Shown here in pieces: positions 1 to 7,722 of a stretch of DNA of 9,034 nucleotides. The first letter of the stretch is position 1. The number at the start of each line of letters is the position of its first letter. Where the stretch lies: positions 1 to 9,034 of the forward strand of contig CAKUWM010000099.1 of NCBI GenBank assembly GCA_934699305.1. Direction: 5' to 3'. The notes under the pieces are model-generated. The model worked only from the letters and a program-made list of their open reading frames with translations. It did no database searches and had not been told where the DNA came from. This DNA comes from an uncultured Saprospiraceae bacterium (GTDB lineage: Bacteria > Bacteroidota > Bacteroidia > Chitinophagales > Saprospiraceae). Made by a program: the position numbers and the translations under genes.

Positions 1-1360
1 GACCTATACTTCTTTTTGCTCTTTCTCTGACAGCATTAATCAATGGCAGAGCTTCTTGCGAACGTTGGAGTTCTATCAATGCCTCAGCTCTCATAAGCAA
101 TACATCGGCATAGCGAATTAAAATCCGATTTTTAGTATTTGCGTAAAAAGGAACCATCTCAATAAAACAATCACAATCAGGATCCACATTTTCTTTTAGT
201 GAAGCATATACACCATAAGTGCTGGGACTTCTGTTCCAGTCTTCCTCGTATATTCTCTCTTCGTTGTATTTATAAGGCAATCCGGGCAGTGCAACAGTAT
301 GAAACAAACGAGGATCATTCTGATCTGCATAACCGGTTTGATTTGTATTGTAATCTTCAAACGCAGGCAGACCATTTTTCGTCCGAAAAGCATTCACAAG
401 TGTTTGTGATGGTTTTAAAAAATCACAACAACCCAGTTTCATTGGTACTGACAAAAGGTCGGAGAAGTTTACACGCCCAAACTTTGTTCCATCTTCACTC
501 GAGTATTGAACTGCAAAAACTGATTCAACTCCGTTTTCATAACTCCCGGGCAAAAAGTTAAATCCAAAATCTTCTTCCAGACCGTATGGAGAAGTCATCA
601 GTAAATCAGTATATTGAATCACTTTTTGCAAATCATCTGAAGAAACAGAAGTTACTTCATTTGAATCTTTGTTATCCTGTCGATATGCTTTATAGAGATA
701 TGTTTTAGCTAAATAAGCTGCTGCTGCATACTTATCCGCTCTTCCTCTTTCGCTTTGCTGAGCCGGCAGATTATCCGTTGCAAATTGAAAATCATCTGCT
801 ATCTTCTGCCAAAGATCATCATTTGTAAGCACGGTATTCGATATCGTCCCATAGTCTTCAACAGGAATAGTTTCATCAACATAAGGAACATACTTAAAGA
901 GAATTTTCAACAAAAAATAAAAATGTCCCCGCAGAAAACGTGCTTCTGCTATTTTTGCATTTTTCTCGTCAAAATCTTCTGCTGCATTTATCGTTTTAAT
1001 TGCTGAGTTGGCTCTTGAAATAGCCACATAGCATTGATACCATAGTTTATCAACCTCACCAAATTCAGTGGTTATATTGTTGGAAACTTCAAAAAAATGG
1101 AAAACAGAAATATCTTGTTCACCTGAGCCACCCTTGTATGCATCATCGGATCTCACGGTTCCATATGGCCACAGACTCAACGGCGTATCGTAGTGATCAT
1201 TTCCCAATGCAGAATATGCGGCTATAAGCGCCCCTTCGTAAGCTTCTTTTACTTCATCCGGGGTAAGAATTCCCTTTGGCTTTTCGTCCAGGAAGTCTGA
1301 ACACGAAAATGACAGGAAAATCACGAAGAAAATTATAGATATGTATTTAAAAGTTTTCAT
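1..1360 (-). CDS. SusD/RagB-like outer-membrane glycan-binding lipoprotein (3' end beyond window)
   Basis: Surface lipoprotein expected to bind glycans and act as the lid of the SusC-like barrel encoded just upstream. Translation from the ATG at 1360 gives 453 residues with no stop or frameshift, ending at the window edge; SusD proteins are usually about 500-600 residues, so the C-terminus is missing. Residues 1-19 are a lipoprotein signal (MKTFKYISII then a hydrophobic run) ending in the lipobox-like SFSC with Cys20, followed by SDFLDEKP, the usual SusD mature N-terminus. The helical TPR-like core follows, with NAKIAEARFLRGHFYF near 134-149. The C-terminal SusD_RagB signature IRYADVLLMRAEALIEL is at 415-431, then the INAVRERA helix at 441-448. 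The start lies 12 bases after the transporter stop, the tight spacing typical of translationally linked susC-susD pairs. A CC pair (311-312) and a CxC motif (396-398) stand out. The family is certain; the ligand is unknown. Confidence 0.95.
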   Translation of the reverse strand, partial: MKTFKYISIIFFVIFLSFSCSDFLDEKPKGILTPDEVKEAYEGALIAAYSALGNDHYDTPLSLWPYGTVRSDDAYKGGSGEQDISVFHFFEVSNNITTEFGEVDKLWYQCYVAISRANSAIKTINAAEDFDEKNAKIAEARFLRGHFYFLLKILFKYVPYVDETIPVEDYGTISNTVLTNDDLWQKIADDFQFATDNLPAQQSERGRADKYAAAAYLAKTYLYKAYRQDNKDSNEVTSVSSDDLQKVIQYTDLLMTSPYGLEEDFGFNFLPGSYENGVESVFAVQYSSEDGTKFGRVNFSDLLSVPMKLGCCDFLKPSQTLVNAFRTKNGLPAFEDYNTNQTGYADQNDPRLFHTVALPGLPYKYNEERIYEEDWNRSPSTYGVYASLKENVDPDCDCFIEMVPFYANTKNRILIRYADVLLMRAEALIELQRSQEALPLINAVRERAKRSIG

Positions 1361-1372
1361 TGAATGTAAAAT

Positions 1373-4300
1373 TTAGAATGTTAGATTTAAACCAAATGTA
1401 CAAGTAGTTGCAATAGGATACCCAAATCCCGGATTTTCAGGATCGACTCCTGTATATTTGTTTGAATGAAGAGTAAACAGATTTTGCGCACTGATGTAAA
1501 ATCGAAGTTTCTCCAATTTAATTCGATGTGCAAAGTCAGATTTAAGTGTATATCCTAACTGAGCATTACGCAATTTCATATAAGAGCCATCTTCTACAAA
1601 ATAGGTTGAGAATCTCCCTTCATCATTTGTATTTGTATTTTGTAACATCGGAATATCCGAGGTAGTATTGGTAACAGGATGAAAGGCATTCAACAATCTT
1701 CTCCCCTTATTTGAGTTTATATCATCAACACTCCAAAAGTCAGCTTGATATTTAACACCATTGATAATATCAATACCTTGAACTCCTTGAAAAAACACAT
1801 TCAGATCGAAGCTTTTATACTCTAAATTGATGGTTAAACCATATGAAAAATCGGGGTAAGGTTTTCCAATCCATGTTTGATCCATTGAATTAATTTCATC
1901 TTTGCCATCTTCATTATATACATTTTTGTAACGTATTCTACCAACTGCCTTTCCATCCTGAGCCACGTGATTGTCTACTTCTTCTTGATTTTTAAAAATT
2001 CCGTCAGCTACATAACCATAATATGCACCATACGGATGACCAAGAATATTGTCACCTGCCCGACCACCATATGAGTTCTCCACCTCTTCCGGCAAGTGGG
2101 TTACTTTGTTTTTGAATCCTGAGATATTTGCTGTTACATCATATTTTAGTCCATATCCTGTATTGTTTCTGTATCCTATTAGAAACTCAACGCCGCGATT
2201 TTCCATCGATGCACCATTTGCCCAGCGACTTCCTCCCTCTCCTACTACACCGAGATAAGCGGGTTTGATTAAAATATCCTTTGTCTCTTTAATATAATAT
2301 TCCGCTGAACCATAAACTGAATTATCAAAAAAAGCAAAATCAAGCCCAATGTTGGTCTGTGTTGTTGTTTCCCATTTTAAATCATCATTACCGGATTGTA
2401 TTTTTCGAAAGCCGGCAGGCAATGTCCCTGATCCGCTTCCGGAAATATCATAAGCAGTACCATTAATAATATCCCAAGTAGGATCAGCTACCCCATAATC
2501 AGGAACATAAATTGTATAAATTGAATAATTGTCTATTTCCTGATTACCTGTTTGTCCCCATCCAAGACGCAATTTTAAATCAGATATAACGTTTCTTGTA
2601 CTTTCCATAAATGCTTCTTCTGAGATACGCCATCCCAGTGAGAAAGCCGGAAAAGTTCCCCAGCGATTATTTTTACCAAATCGGGATGACCCATCATGTC
2701 TGACAGTTACTGAAGCCAAATATCGGTTATCATAGACATAGTTTGCTTTCCCAAAGTACGAAAGCAAAGAATAGCCTGTCTCGCCACCACCTACCTGCGC
2801 TTTTCCGGTACTAACATTAGGCCACATGTATTCGGGCGTTTCCAGTACAAACGCATTTTCTCCGGAAGTAAAAGCATTGAAGCTGATATCTGACTGTCTG
2901 TACATTTCTGTACCACCTAACAAGTCGAAGTCATGTTTATCAATTGTTTTTTTATAAGTTAGCGTATTCGACCAGTTCCATTTCATCCAATGACTTTGCT
3001 CGAGATTCACTCCGCTTATGTTGTTACTCAGAAAACCGGATGTATATGTTTTTTGCATAAATCTTTTATAGAAATTACCATAATCTATACCAAAACTTGA
3101 ACGCAAATGGAGATCCCTTACAGGTTCAAGATCGGCAAATGTATTGCCAAACATACGCCAATAGCGATAAGGATTATCTTTATTGTCTGTGATTAATCTT
3201 ACGGGGTTTTGGCGATCGTTCATCCCTTTTGATGGACCACCCCATCCAACACCATCAACAGTATGAACCGGCACCATAGGTAACGCCTTAAGTGCTGAAT
3301 CTAAAACACCACCGGGAGCCTGAAGCTCAGAAGTGTGATTTATTGTAAAATTCTCTCCCAAAGTAAGCATTCCGTCAAGAAGCTTATAATCGGAATTTAT
3401 TCGGGTTGATATACGATTGAAATTGGAATACTTAATGGTCCCCTCGTTTTCAAAATAGCCTAATGAGAAATAATAATTGCCTTTTTCAGTACCATTGCTT
3501 ACCGACAAATTGTAAGATTGAATAATTCCTGTTCGTGAAACCTCATCAAACCAATCGGTATCACTCGAATGCATCGTATTTTTATCATCGATAAATTTCG
3601 GCAAATACATATTTTGGAGCATAGCAGTGCCTTGGCTATCATATTCCCAGTCAAAACGATATCCGATATTATTGCTGTTAGGGTCGTTGCCACCATTGAT
3701 ATTCGCCTGCCACAGCGCCTGACCATACTCTTTTGCATTGAGAGTTTCCAGCCTATTCTTATAGAAAGAAGCTGTCAGATAGGAGTCGAAATTCACCCTG
3801 ATTTTTCCTTGTTTTCCTTGTTTTGTAGTAATAATAATAACTCCATTAGCAGCACGAGAACCATAAATAGTCGCTGCCGAAGCATCCTTCAATACCTGAA
3901 TACTTTCAATATCATTTGAGTTAAGTTCATGCATCCCTGCCTTTGATGGCATTCCGTCAATAATATACAACGGGTCATTGTTGTTTAACGTACCAATGCC
4001 TCGAATACGAATAGTTGCAGCTCCACTTGGATTACCATCTGCACTGATATTCATACCTGCTACACGTCCCTGAAGTGCCTTCATGGGGTTGTTTTCCGGT
4101 ACCGACATCATATCATCAATATCCACAACTGAGACTGCTCCGGTAAGGTCAGCCTTGCGCTGCGTCGTATAACCGGTTACGATGACTTCACCAAGAGTTG
4201 CTGCATCCTCATGCATAACAATCTGGGGAGGTATCATTCCGGCACTTAACTCTAAGGTTACAAATCCGACATAACTGATTTGAATCACACTTCCTTCATT

Positions 4301-4504
4301 TATTTGAAGTGAAAAATGACCATCTAAATCAGATATAGTACCATTTGAAGTGCCCTTTTCCAGAATAGTTGCTCCTATTACTGGATCATTATTGGTATCC
4401 ACTATCGTGGACTGAATAGTTTTCTGTTGAGCCATAGTAGTTTGAAGCAAACAAAATACTACGGTAAACAACAAACTCGTTTTGAGATTTAGGATTTTGC
4501 ACAT
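1373..4504 (-). CDS. SusC/RagA-like TonB-dependent outer-membrane oligosaccharide transporter
   Basis: A 22-stranded outer-membrane barrel (family knowledge) that imports oligosaccharides using energy from TonB-ExbBD, working with the SusD-like lipoprotein encoded directly downstream. The protein has 1043 residues, normal for SusC. Residues 1-25 form a signal peptide, with likely cleavage after TTMA before QQKT. Residues about 28-100 are a carboxypeptidase-regulatory-like beta domain (DPVIGATILEKGTSNGTISD, later ISYVGF). The EVIVTGY segment at 106-112 is followed by the plug at about 115-230, with ALQGRVAGM (143-151), IRIRG (166-169 region), DPLYIIDGMPS (177-187) and VLKDASAATIYGSRAANGV (204-222), all SusC hallmarks. 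The rest is barrel, ending in LNLTF with the terminal Phe used for BAM assembly. No STN domain precedes the carboxypeptidase-like domain. The ATG at 4504 is preceded by an in-frame TAG two codons upstream, so the start cannot be extended. The substrate is not deducible. Confidence 0.97.
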   Translation of the reverse strand: MCKILNLKTSLLFTVVFCLLQTTMAQQKTIQSTIVDTNNDPVIGATILEKGTSNGTISDLDGHFSLQINEGSVIQISYVGFVTLELSAGMIPPQIVMHEDAATLGEVIVTGYTTQRKADLTGAVSVVDIDDMMSVPENNPMKALQGRVAGMNISADGNPSGAATIRIRGIGTLNNNDPLYIIDGMPSKAGMHELNSNDIESIQVLKDASAATIYGSRAANGVIIITTKQGKQGKIRVNFDSYLTASFYKNRLETLNAKEYGQALWQANINGGNDPNSNNIGYRFDWEYDSQGTAMLQNMYLPKFIDDKNTMHSSDTDWFDEVSRTGIIQSYNLSVSNGTEKGNYYFSLGYFENEGTIKYSNFNRISTRINSDYKLLDGMLTLGENFTINHTSELQAPGGVLDSALKALPMVPVHTVDGVGWGGPSKGMNDRQNPVRLITDNKDNPYRYWRMFGNTFADLEPVRDLHLRSSFGIDYGNFYKRFMQKTYTSGFLSNNISGVNLEQSHWMKWNWSNTLTYKKTIDKHDFDLLGGTEMYRQSDISFNAFTSGENAFVLETPEYMWPNVSTGKAQVGGGETGYSLLSYFGKANYVYDNRYLASVTVRHDGSSRFGKNNRWGTFPAFSLGWRISEEAFMESTRNVISDLKLRLGWGQTGNQEIDNYSIYTIYVPDYGVADPTWDIINGTAYDISGSGSGTLPAGFRKIQSGNDDLKWETTTQTNIGLDFAFFDNSVYGSAEYYIKETKDILIKPAYLGVVGEGGSRWANGASMENRGVEFLIGYRNNTGYGLKYDVTANISGFKNKVTHLPEEVENSYGGRAGDNILGHPYGAYYGYVADGIFKNQEEVDNHVAQDGKAVGRIRYKNVYNEDGKDEINSMDQTWIGKPYPDFSYGLTINLEYKSFDLNVFFQGVQGIDIINGVKYQADFWSVDDINSNKGRRLLNAFHPVTNTTSDIPMLQNTNTNDEGRFSTYFVEDGSYMKLRNAQLGYTLKSDFAHRIKLEKLRFYISAQNLFTLHSNKYTGVDPENPGFGYPIATTCTFGLNLTF

Positions 4505-4538
4505 ACGCTAAGTTTTATTTAGTGTTCTTATATCACTG

Positions 4539-4546
4539 CAAAAATA
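4539..4546 (-). promoter_or_regulatory. Putative Bacteroidota -7 promoter box for the susCD unit
   Basis: The minus strand reads TATTTTTG, an exact match to the Bacteroidota sigma-ABfr -7 consensus TAnnTTTG. It sits 35 bases upstream of the transporter ATG, so transcription would begin near 4533 and leave a leader of about 28 bases. A -33 element is poor: at the usual spacing of 19 bases the sequence is TCTG rather than TTTG, while a closer TTTTG lies only 14 bases away. A weak -33 fits a promoter that needs an activator such as the HTCS, but this is inference. Confidence 0.6.
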
Positions 4547-4595
4547 TCGTATGTGATGTGCAAAACAGATAAAAAATGTATCCAAAACCATCAAA

Positions 4596-4607
4596 TTTGT
4601 AAACAAA
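4596..4607. promoter_or_regulatory. Candidate operator dyad TTTGTAAACAAA upstream of susC
   Basis: A perfect 5-2-5 inverted repeat (TTTGT, AA, ACAAA) centred about 68 bases upstream of the predicted susC transcription start. A near copy lacking one A, TTTGTAACAA, lies about 60 bases further upstream at 4657-4666. This position suits an activator site, but the DNA is A/T-rich and such short dyads also arise by chance. Confidence 0.25.
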
Positions 4608-4639
4608 CGGTTAATAAATGGCGTGAATTACAATTATGA

Positions 4640-4651
4640 TACATAAATGTA
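4640..4651. promoter_or_regulatory. Candidate operator dyad TACATAAATGTA upstream of susC
   Basis: A perfect 5-2-5 inverted repeat (TACAT, AA, ATGTA) about 107-118 bases upstream of the predicted susC start of transcription. Read on the minus strand with two flanking bases it is TACATTTATGTATC. A one-base-shorter relative, TACATTTTTTATC, lies at 4580-4568, closer to the promoter. This is a possible site for the adjacent HTCS, with no direct evidence. Confidence 0.22.
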
Positions 4652-4659
4652 GCACTTTT

Positions 4660-4683
4660 GTAACAACAAGCAGAAAATGTTAC
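4660..4683. promoter_or_regulatory. Inverted repeat GTAACA-N12-TGTTAC between the HTCS and susC genes
   Basis: Six-base arms at 4660-4665 and 4678-4683 are separated by 12 bases. No T-run follows on the minus strand, so it does not look like a terminator for the HTCS gene. A split dyad of about 24 bases is the size a dimeric regulator could occupy. It begins 8 bases from the TACATAAATGTA dyad. Confidence 0.25.
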
Positions 4684-4717
4684 GTTTAGAACTAATTTAG
4701 AAAAGGGTGTGCGTGTT

Positions 4718-7465
4718 CTATTTTTTATCAATATATTCTGATGGAGTCATGTTAAAGAGATCCTTAAAACATTTAGAAAAATATGCCGGTGAAGAAAATC
4801 CTGTCTGATATGCAATTTCACTTACGGAAAAAATGCGTTTATCCAATAGTTCGACAGCTTTACTCAACCGAAAATTACGCAGATAATCAACCGGAGTGAG
4901 TCCCGATATCTCTTTTACTTTTCTATACAAATGAACCCGTGATATATTTAATTCATGACTCAACTTTTCAATCGACACTTCAGAGTTTTCATAAGATTTC
5001 TCTAACTTAGAAATAAATTTTGTCATGAAGAGTGTGTCCCCTTCATCTATTTCATCATCAGCTTTAATCATGGGTATTCCACCGGTATGCATTGTTTGCA
5101 TAAATTTTTTCTGAAGCCGGTATCGTTCCTCAAGCAAGCGAATAATTTTAATTTTGACATAATCGATATGGAATGGTTTTGCAATATAATCATCAGCCCC
5201 TTCTGCAATTCCATAAAGTTTCTGATCTATTTCCCCCAGAGCTGTGAGTAAAATAACAGGAATATCTGACAGTTCCGGCGTTGTTTTCATCCTTCTACAA
5301 AGTTCAAAACCATTCATTATCGGCATTAGCACATCACTTAACACCAATGTTATATCTTTTCTTGTTTCTATTATTTGCAAAGCTTCCACTCCATTCTCAG
5401 CTGTAAACACCTGAAAGTTTTCAGAAAGTTCTTCTAAAAGATATGACCTAATCTCAAAATCATCTTCGACAATGAGGATTTTATATTTGTATTTCTCAGA
5501 AATAATTTCTTTTGCTCTTTCAGCATCCACCAACAGGTCTGTTTGTTTCTCATAATATGTATGAGTTATATCAGTAGTGATATATTCCTCAAGAGCATTT
5601 TTATTGGTTGACAATTCGATTGTAAAAGTTGTTTGAATGCCTGGATCACTCTCAACCATGATTGAGCCACCGTGCATTTTAACAAACTCTTGAGAGACAT
5701 GAAGCCCAATACCGGTACCGGGTTTATTTTCGCTGCTCTCAGTGTAAAATCGGTCAAAAACATATGGTAGTTTTTCTTTACTGATTCCTGTGCCATTATC
5801 TGTAATGGAAATTGAGATTATGTCGTTGAAGCAATAAATGGAAATTGAGATACTACCATGATCGTTTGTAAATTTAAATGCATTTGACAAAAGATTCATC
5901 AATACCTTTTCCATTTTATCTACATCGAACCATAACTTTAAAGAAGGCTGATTGGCAGTAAAAGAATAGTCTATATTTCTTGACTCTGCAACATCATCAA
6001 AAAAGGTTTTTATATTCTTAGTGAATTGAACTATATCGTATTCAGTAATGTTTAGCTGAGTTTTGTCACTTTCGATATTTTGCACATCGAGTAATTGATT
6101 CACAATTCGAGTAAGCCTGTCTGTGTTTTTCTTCATCCTTCTCAAATCTGTCAATAACGCTGAGTCCTCACTTTTCTTAATCCATTTCTCCAAAGGACTC
6201 ACAATTAGTGTAAGCGGAGTTCTAACTTCATGAGATACATTCATGAAGAACTGGACTTTTTGATTGTTTACTTCTTTAATTTTCTCATTAAGCACAATCA
6301 ACTGAATTTTTTGTTGTTCTATTTCTTCATTTTTTAAACGAAGTTGATTATTCCTACGATAAATTTTCCTGTTAATAAAATAGATGTAGATTGTAAATAT
6401 CAGCAACAGCAATGCTAAAATCAAAATCAGCAACATTGAATGTCTAAGAATACTAAAACTGGTTATAATTGAATCCAGATTATTTCTTTGTTGCTCAATC
6501 TTACGCTGGTAATTCAAAAGCTGATCAGATTGCATTAACAAAGTTTGAGCAACGGCTTTATCTATAATCTGAGTTTCATTGAGAATATACTCTTTTTGAA
6601 CCGGCTGCTTATTGAGTATTTTCATTGCTACTCTGACAGCCTCATCACCACCTGTTGGATAAAAGAATGAAGCATCAAGTCGCCCATCAGCGACAGCTTC
6701 CAAGCCGGCATCTTTACCAAATGCTCCGTCAACTCCAATGATTTTAATTTTAGATAACAATGAGGAATCACGGGCAAAAATGACCTCTCTTGCACCTATT
6801 GCCATTACATCATTATGCGCATACACCAGATCAACATTATCAACGCTCACCATTTTATCAACCTCATTATGAGCCACCTCTCTCCGCCATTTACCTTCTA
6901 TTGATATGATATTGAAATTTTTAGATTTATCTAAACCATCAATAAAACCATTATGTCGCTCTATAGCAGGAGAAGTTGTTTTTGTGCCCCAAATTTCAAG
7001 AATGGTAGAGCCATCGTGTAACAATGAACTGGCATGCTCACCTGCCATTTTCCCAATCTCATAACTGTTGCCCCCTATATAGGAAGTGTACTCATCAGAG
7101 TTTATTTTTCTATCAGCAATAATCGTGGGAATACCTGATCGATATGCCTCAACTGCTGCAGGAGTGATATAATCAGCTTCATTTGGAGAAATAATCAAAA
7201 CATCTACTTTTTTGCTTATCAATTCTTTAATCTGATCAATCTGCTTTTGATTATCCTCTTCTGCATCCTTTACTATTATTTCAATATTATCGTAATTAAG
7301 TGCTTCGATATTCATTTCAACCATCATAGCCTGCCTCCATACATCGTCCATCATGCATTGAGAAAAACCGATTACATATTTATCCTGCTTACCTTTACAA
7401 GACAGAGCAGAAAAGATAATCAAATAAATTATTAGTTTTGGGACTTGCTTCAATCTTAAATTCAT
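4718..7465 (-). CDS. Hybrid two-component system (HTCS) regulator with periplasmic sugar-binding sensor, kinase, receiver and AraC domain
   Basis: One-protein signal transducer that senses a sugar in the periplasm and activates PUL genes. Numbering is from the ATG at 7465 (915 residues). Residues 1-22 are a signal sequence ending ALSC, with Cys23 lipobox-like. About 30-305 is a periplasmic-binding-protein type I sensor (YVIGFSQC, IPTIIADRK, IGGNSYEIG, AIERHNGF, AHNDVMAIGA, IIGVDG). About 343-364 is a transmembrane segment, then a coiled coil to about 402. The histidine kinase has phospho-acceptor His412 in SHEVRTP, N-box NLLSNAFKF (524-532), DNGTGIS (556-562) and GTGIGL (583-588). The receiver (about 662-780) has acidic Asp668/Asp669, phospho-acceptor Asp711, Thr741 and Lys763. 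The AraC domain (about 817-915) ends in FSSPAYFSKCFKDLFNMTPS. All key residues are present. It resembles the Bacteroides thetaiotaomicron BT1754 class (fructose sensor) rather than beta-propeller HTCSs; the ligand is probably a small sugar. A longer frame from 7519 is rejected because the promoter box overlaps it. Confidence 0.95.
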   Translation of the reverse strand: MNLRLKQVPKLIIYLIIFSALSCKGKQDKYVIGFSQCMMDDVWRQAMMVEMNIEALNYDNIEIIVKDAEEDNQKQIDQIKELISKKVDVLIISPNEADYITPAAVEAYRSGIPTIIADRKINSDEYTSYIGGNSYEIGKMAGEHASSLLHDGSTILEIWGTKTTSPAIERHNGFIDGLDKSKNFNIISIEGKWRREVAHNEVDKMVSVDNVDLVYAHNDVMAIGAREVIFARDSSLLSKIKIIGVDGAFGKDAGLEAVADGRLDASFFYPTGGDEAVRVAMKILNKQPVQKEYILNETQIIDKAVAQTLLMQSDQLLNYQRKIEQQRNNLDSIITSFSILRHSMLLILILALLLLIFTIYIYFINRKIYRRNNQLRLKNEEIEQQKIQLIVLNEKIKEVNNQKVQFFMNVSHEVRTPLTLIVSPLEKWIKKSEDSALLTDLRRMKKNTDRLTRIVNQLLDVQNIESDKTQLNITEYDIVQFTKNIKTFFDDVAESRNIDYSFTANQPSLKLWFDVDKMEKVLMNLLSNAFKFTNDHGSISISIYCFNDIISISITDNGTGISKEKLPYVFDRFYTESSENKPGTGIGLHVSQEFVKMHGGSIMVESDPGIQTTFTIELSTNKNALEEYITTDITHTYYEKQTDLLVDAERAKEIISEKYKYKILIVEDDFEIRSYLLEELSENFQVFTAENGVEALQIIETRKDITLVLSDVLMPIMNGFELCRRMKTTPELSDIPVILLTALGEIDQKLYGIAEGADDYIAKPFHIDYVKIKIIRLLEERYRLQKKFMQTMHTGGIPMIKADDEIDEGDTLFMTKFISKLEKSYENSEVSIEKLSHELNISRVHLYRKVKEISGLTPVDYLRNFRLSKAVELLDKRIFSVSEIAYQTGFSSPAYFSKCFKDLFNMTPSEYIDKK

Positions 7466-7505
7466 AAAAACTAAATATATAATTGGAGTTCGTTGTGTAC
7501 CTTTA

Positions 7506-7513
7506 CAAAAGTA
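7506..7513 (-). promoter_or_regulatory. Putative Bacteroidota -7 promoter box for the HTCS gene
   Basis: The minus strand reads TACTTTTG, an exact match to TAnnTTTG. Transcription would start near 7500, about 35 bases before the ATG at 7465. This decides the start codon: the in-frame ATG at 7519 lies upstream of the box and would not be in the message. A -33 match is weak (TTTA about 18 bases upstream). Confidence 0.6.
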
Positions 7514-7535
7514 ATACAAATATGAAAATTGTAAA

Positions 7536-7548
7536 GTAAATCATTTAC
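7536..7548. promoter_or_regulatory. Dyad GTAAA-TCA-TTTAC just upstream of the HTCS promoter
   Basis: A perfect five-base inverted repeat with a three-base spacer, centred about 42 bases upstream of the predicted HTCS transcription start. It could be an autoregulatory site or a site for another activator, but it is short and lies in A/T-rich DNA. Confidence 0.2.
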
Positions 7549-7610
7549 AGTTATGTTATACGTCGAAATAAAATATGTTCTAAACCGGTTCCACCTCCAT
7601 CCAAACTCTC

Positions 7611-7642
7611 AAAAACAAGGAAGGAGGAATTATACTTCCCCC
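7611..7642 (-). terminator. Candidate intrinsic terminator after the upstream susD-like gene
   Basis: On the minus strand GGGGGAA (7642-7636) pairs with TTCCTCC (7629-7623), seven pairs including one G-T wobble, around the six-base loop GTATAA. A T-rich tail follows, ending in TTGTTTTTG. It starts 81 bases after the stop of the SusD-like gene and lies upstream of the HTCS promoter, so it should separate the two transcription units. The four bases TTCC between stem and T-run make it less than ideal. Confidence 0.6.
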
Positions 7643-7722
7643 CACCCATTTTACTTATTCTTTCCTGACAAGAAAATTTATAATTCATTCAAACGAATCC
7701 TTCTGTAACGTATCTTTTAATA

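Noticed and set aside
199..561. Plus-strand open frame of 120 codons
   Set aside because: It lies opposite the left SusD-like gene, which reads through intact on the minus strand with strong family motifs. The plus-strand product has no recognisable domain.
755..1006. Plus-strand open frame of 83 codons
   Set aside because: Antisense to the N-terminal half of the same SusD-like gene; low-complexity, Lys/Ile/Cys-rich translation typical of a shadow frame.
3569..3919. Plus-strand open frame of 116 codons
   Set aside because: Antisense to the plug and barrel region of the SusC-like gene; no domain and no upstream promoter or gene context.
4505..4717. Small RNA or small protein gene in the HTCS-susC gap
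   Set aside because: No convincing open frame, and no promoter-plus-terminator pair enclosing a transcript; the promoter seen fits susC itself.
7466..7519. N-terminal extension of the HTCS from an ATG at 7519
   Set aside because: The -7 promoter box lies inside it, and the extra 18 residues precede an otherwise normal signal sequence.
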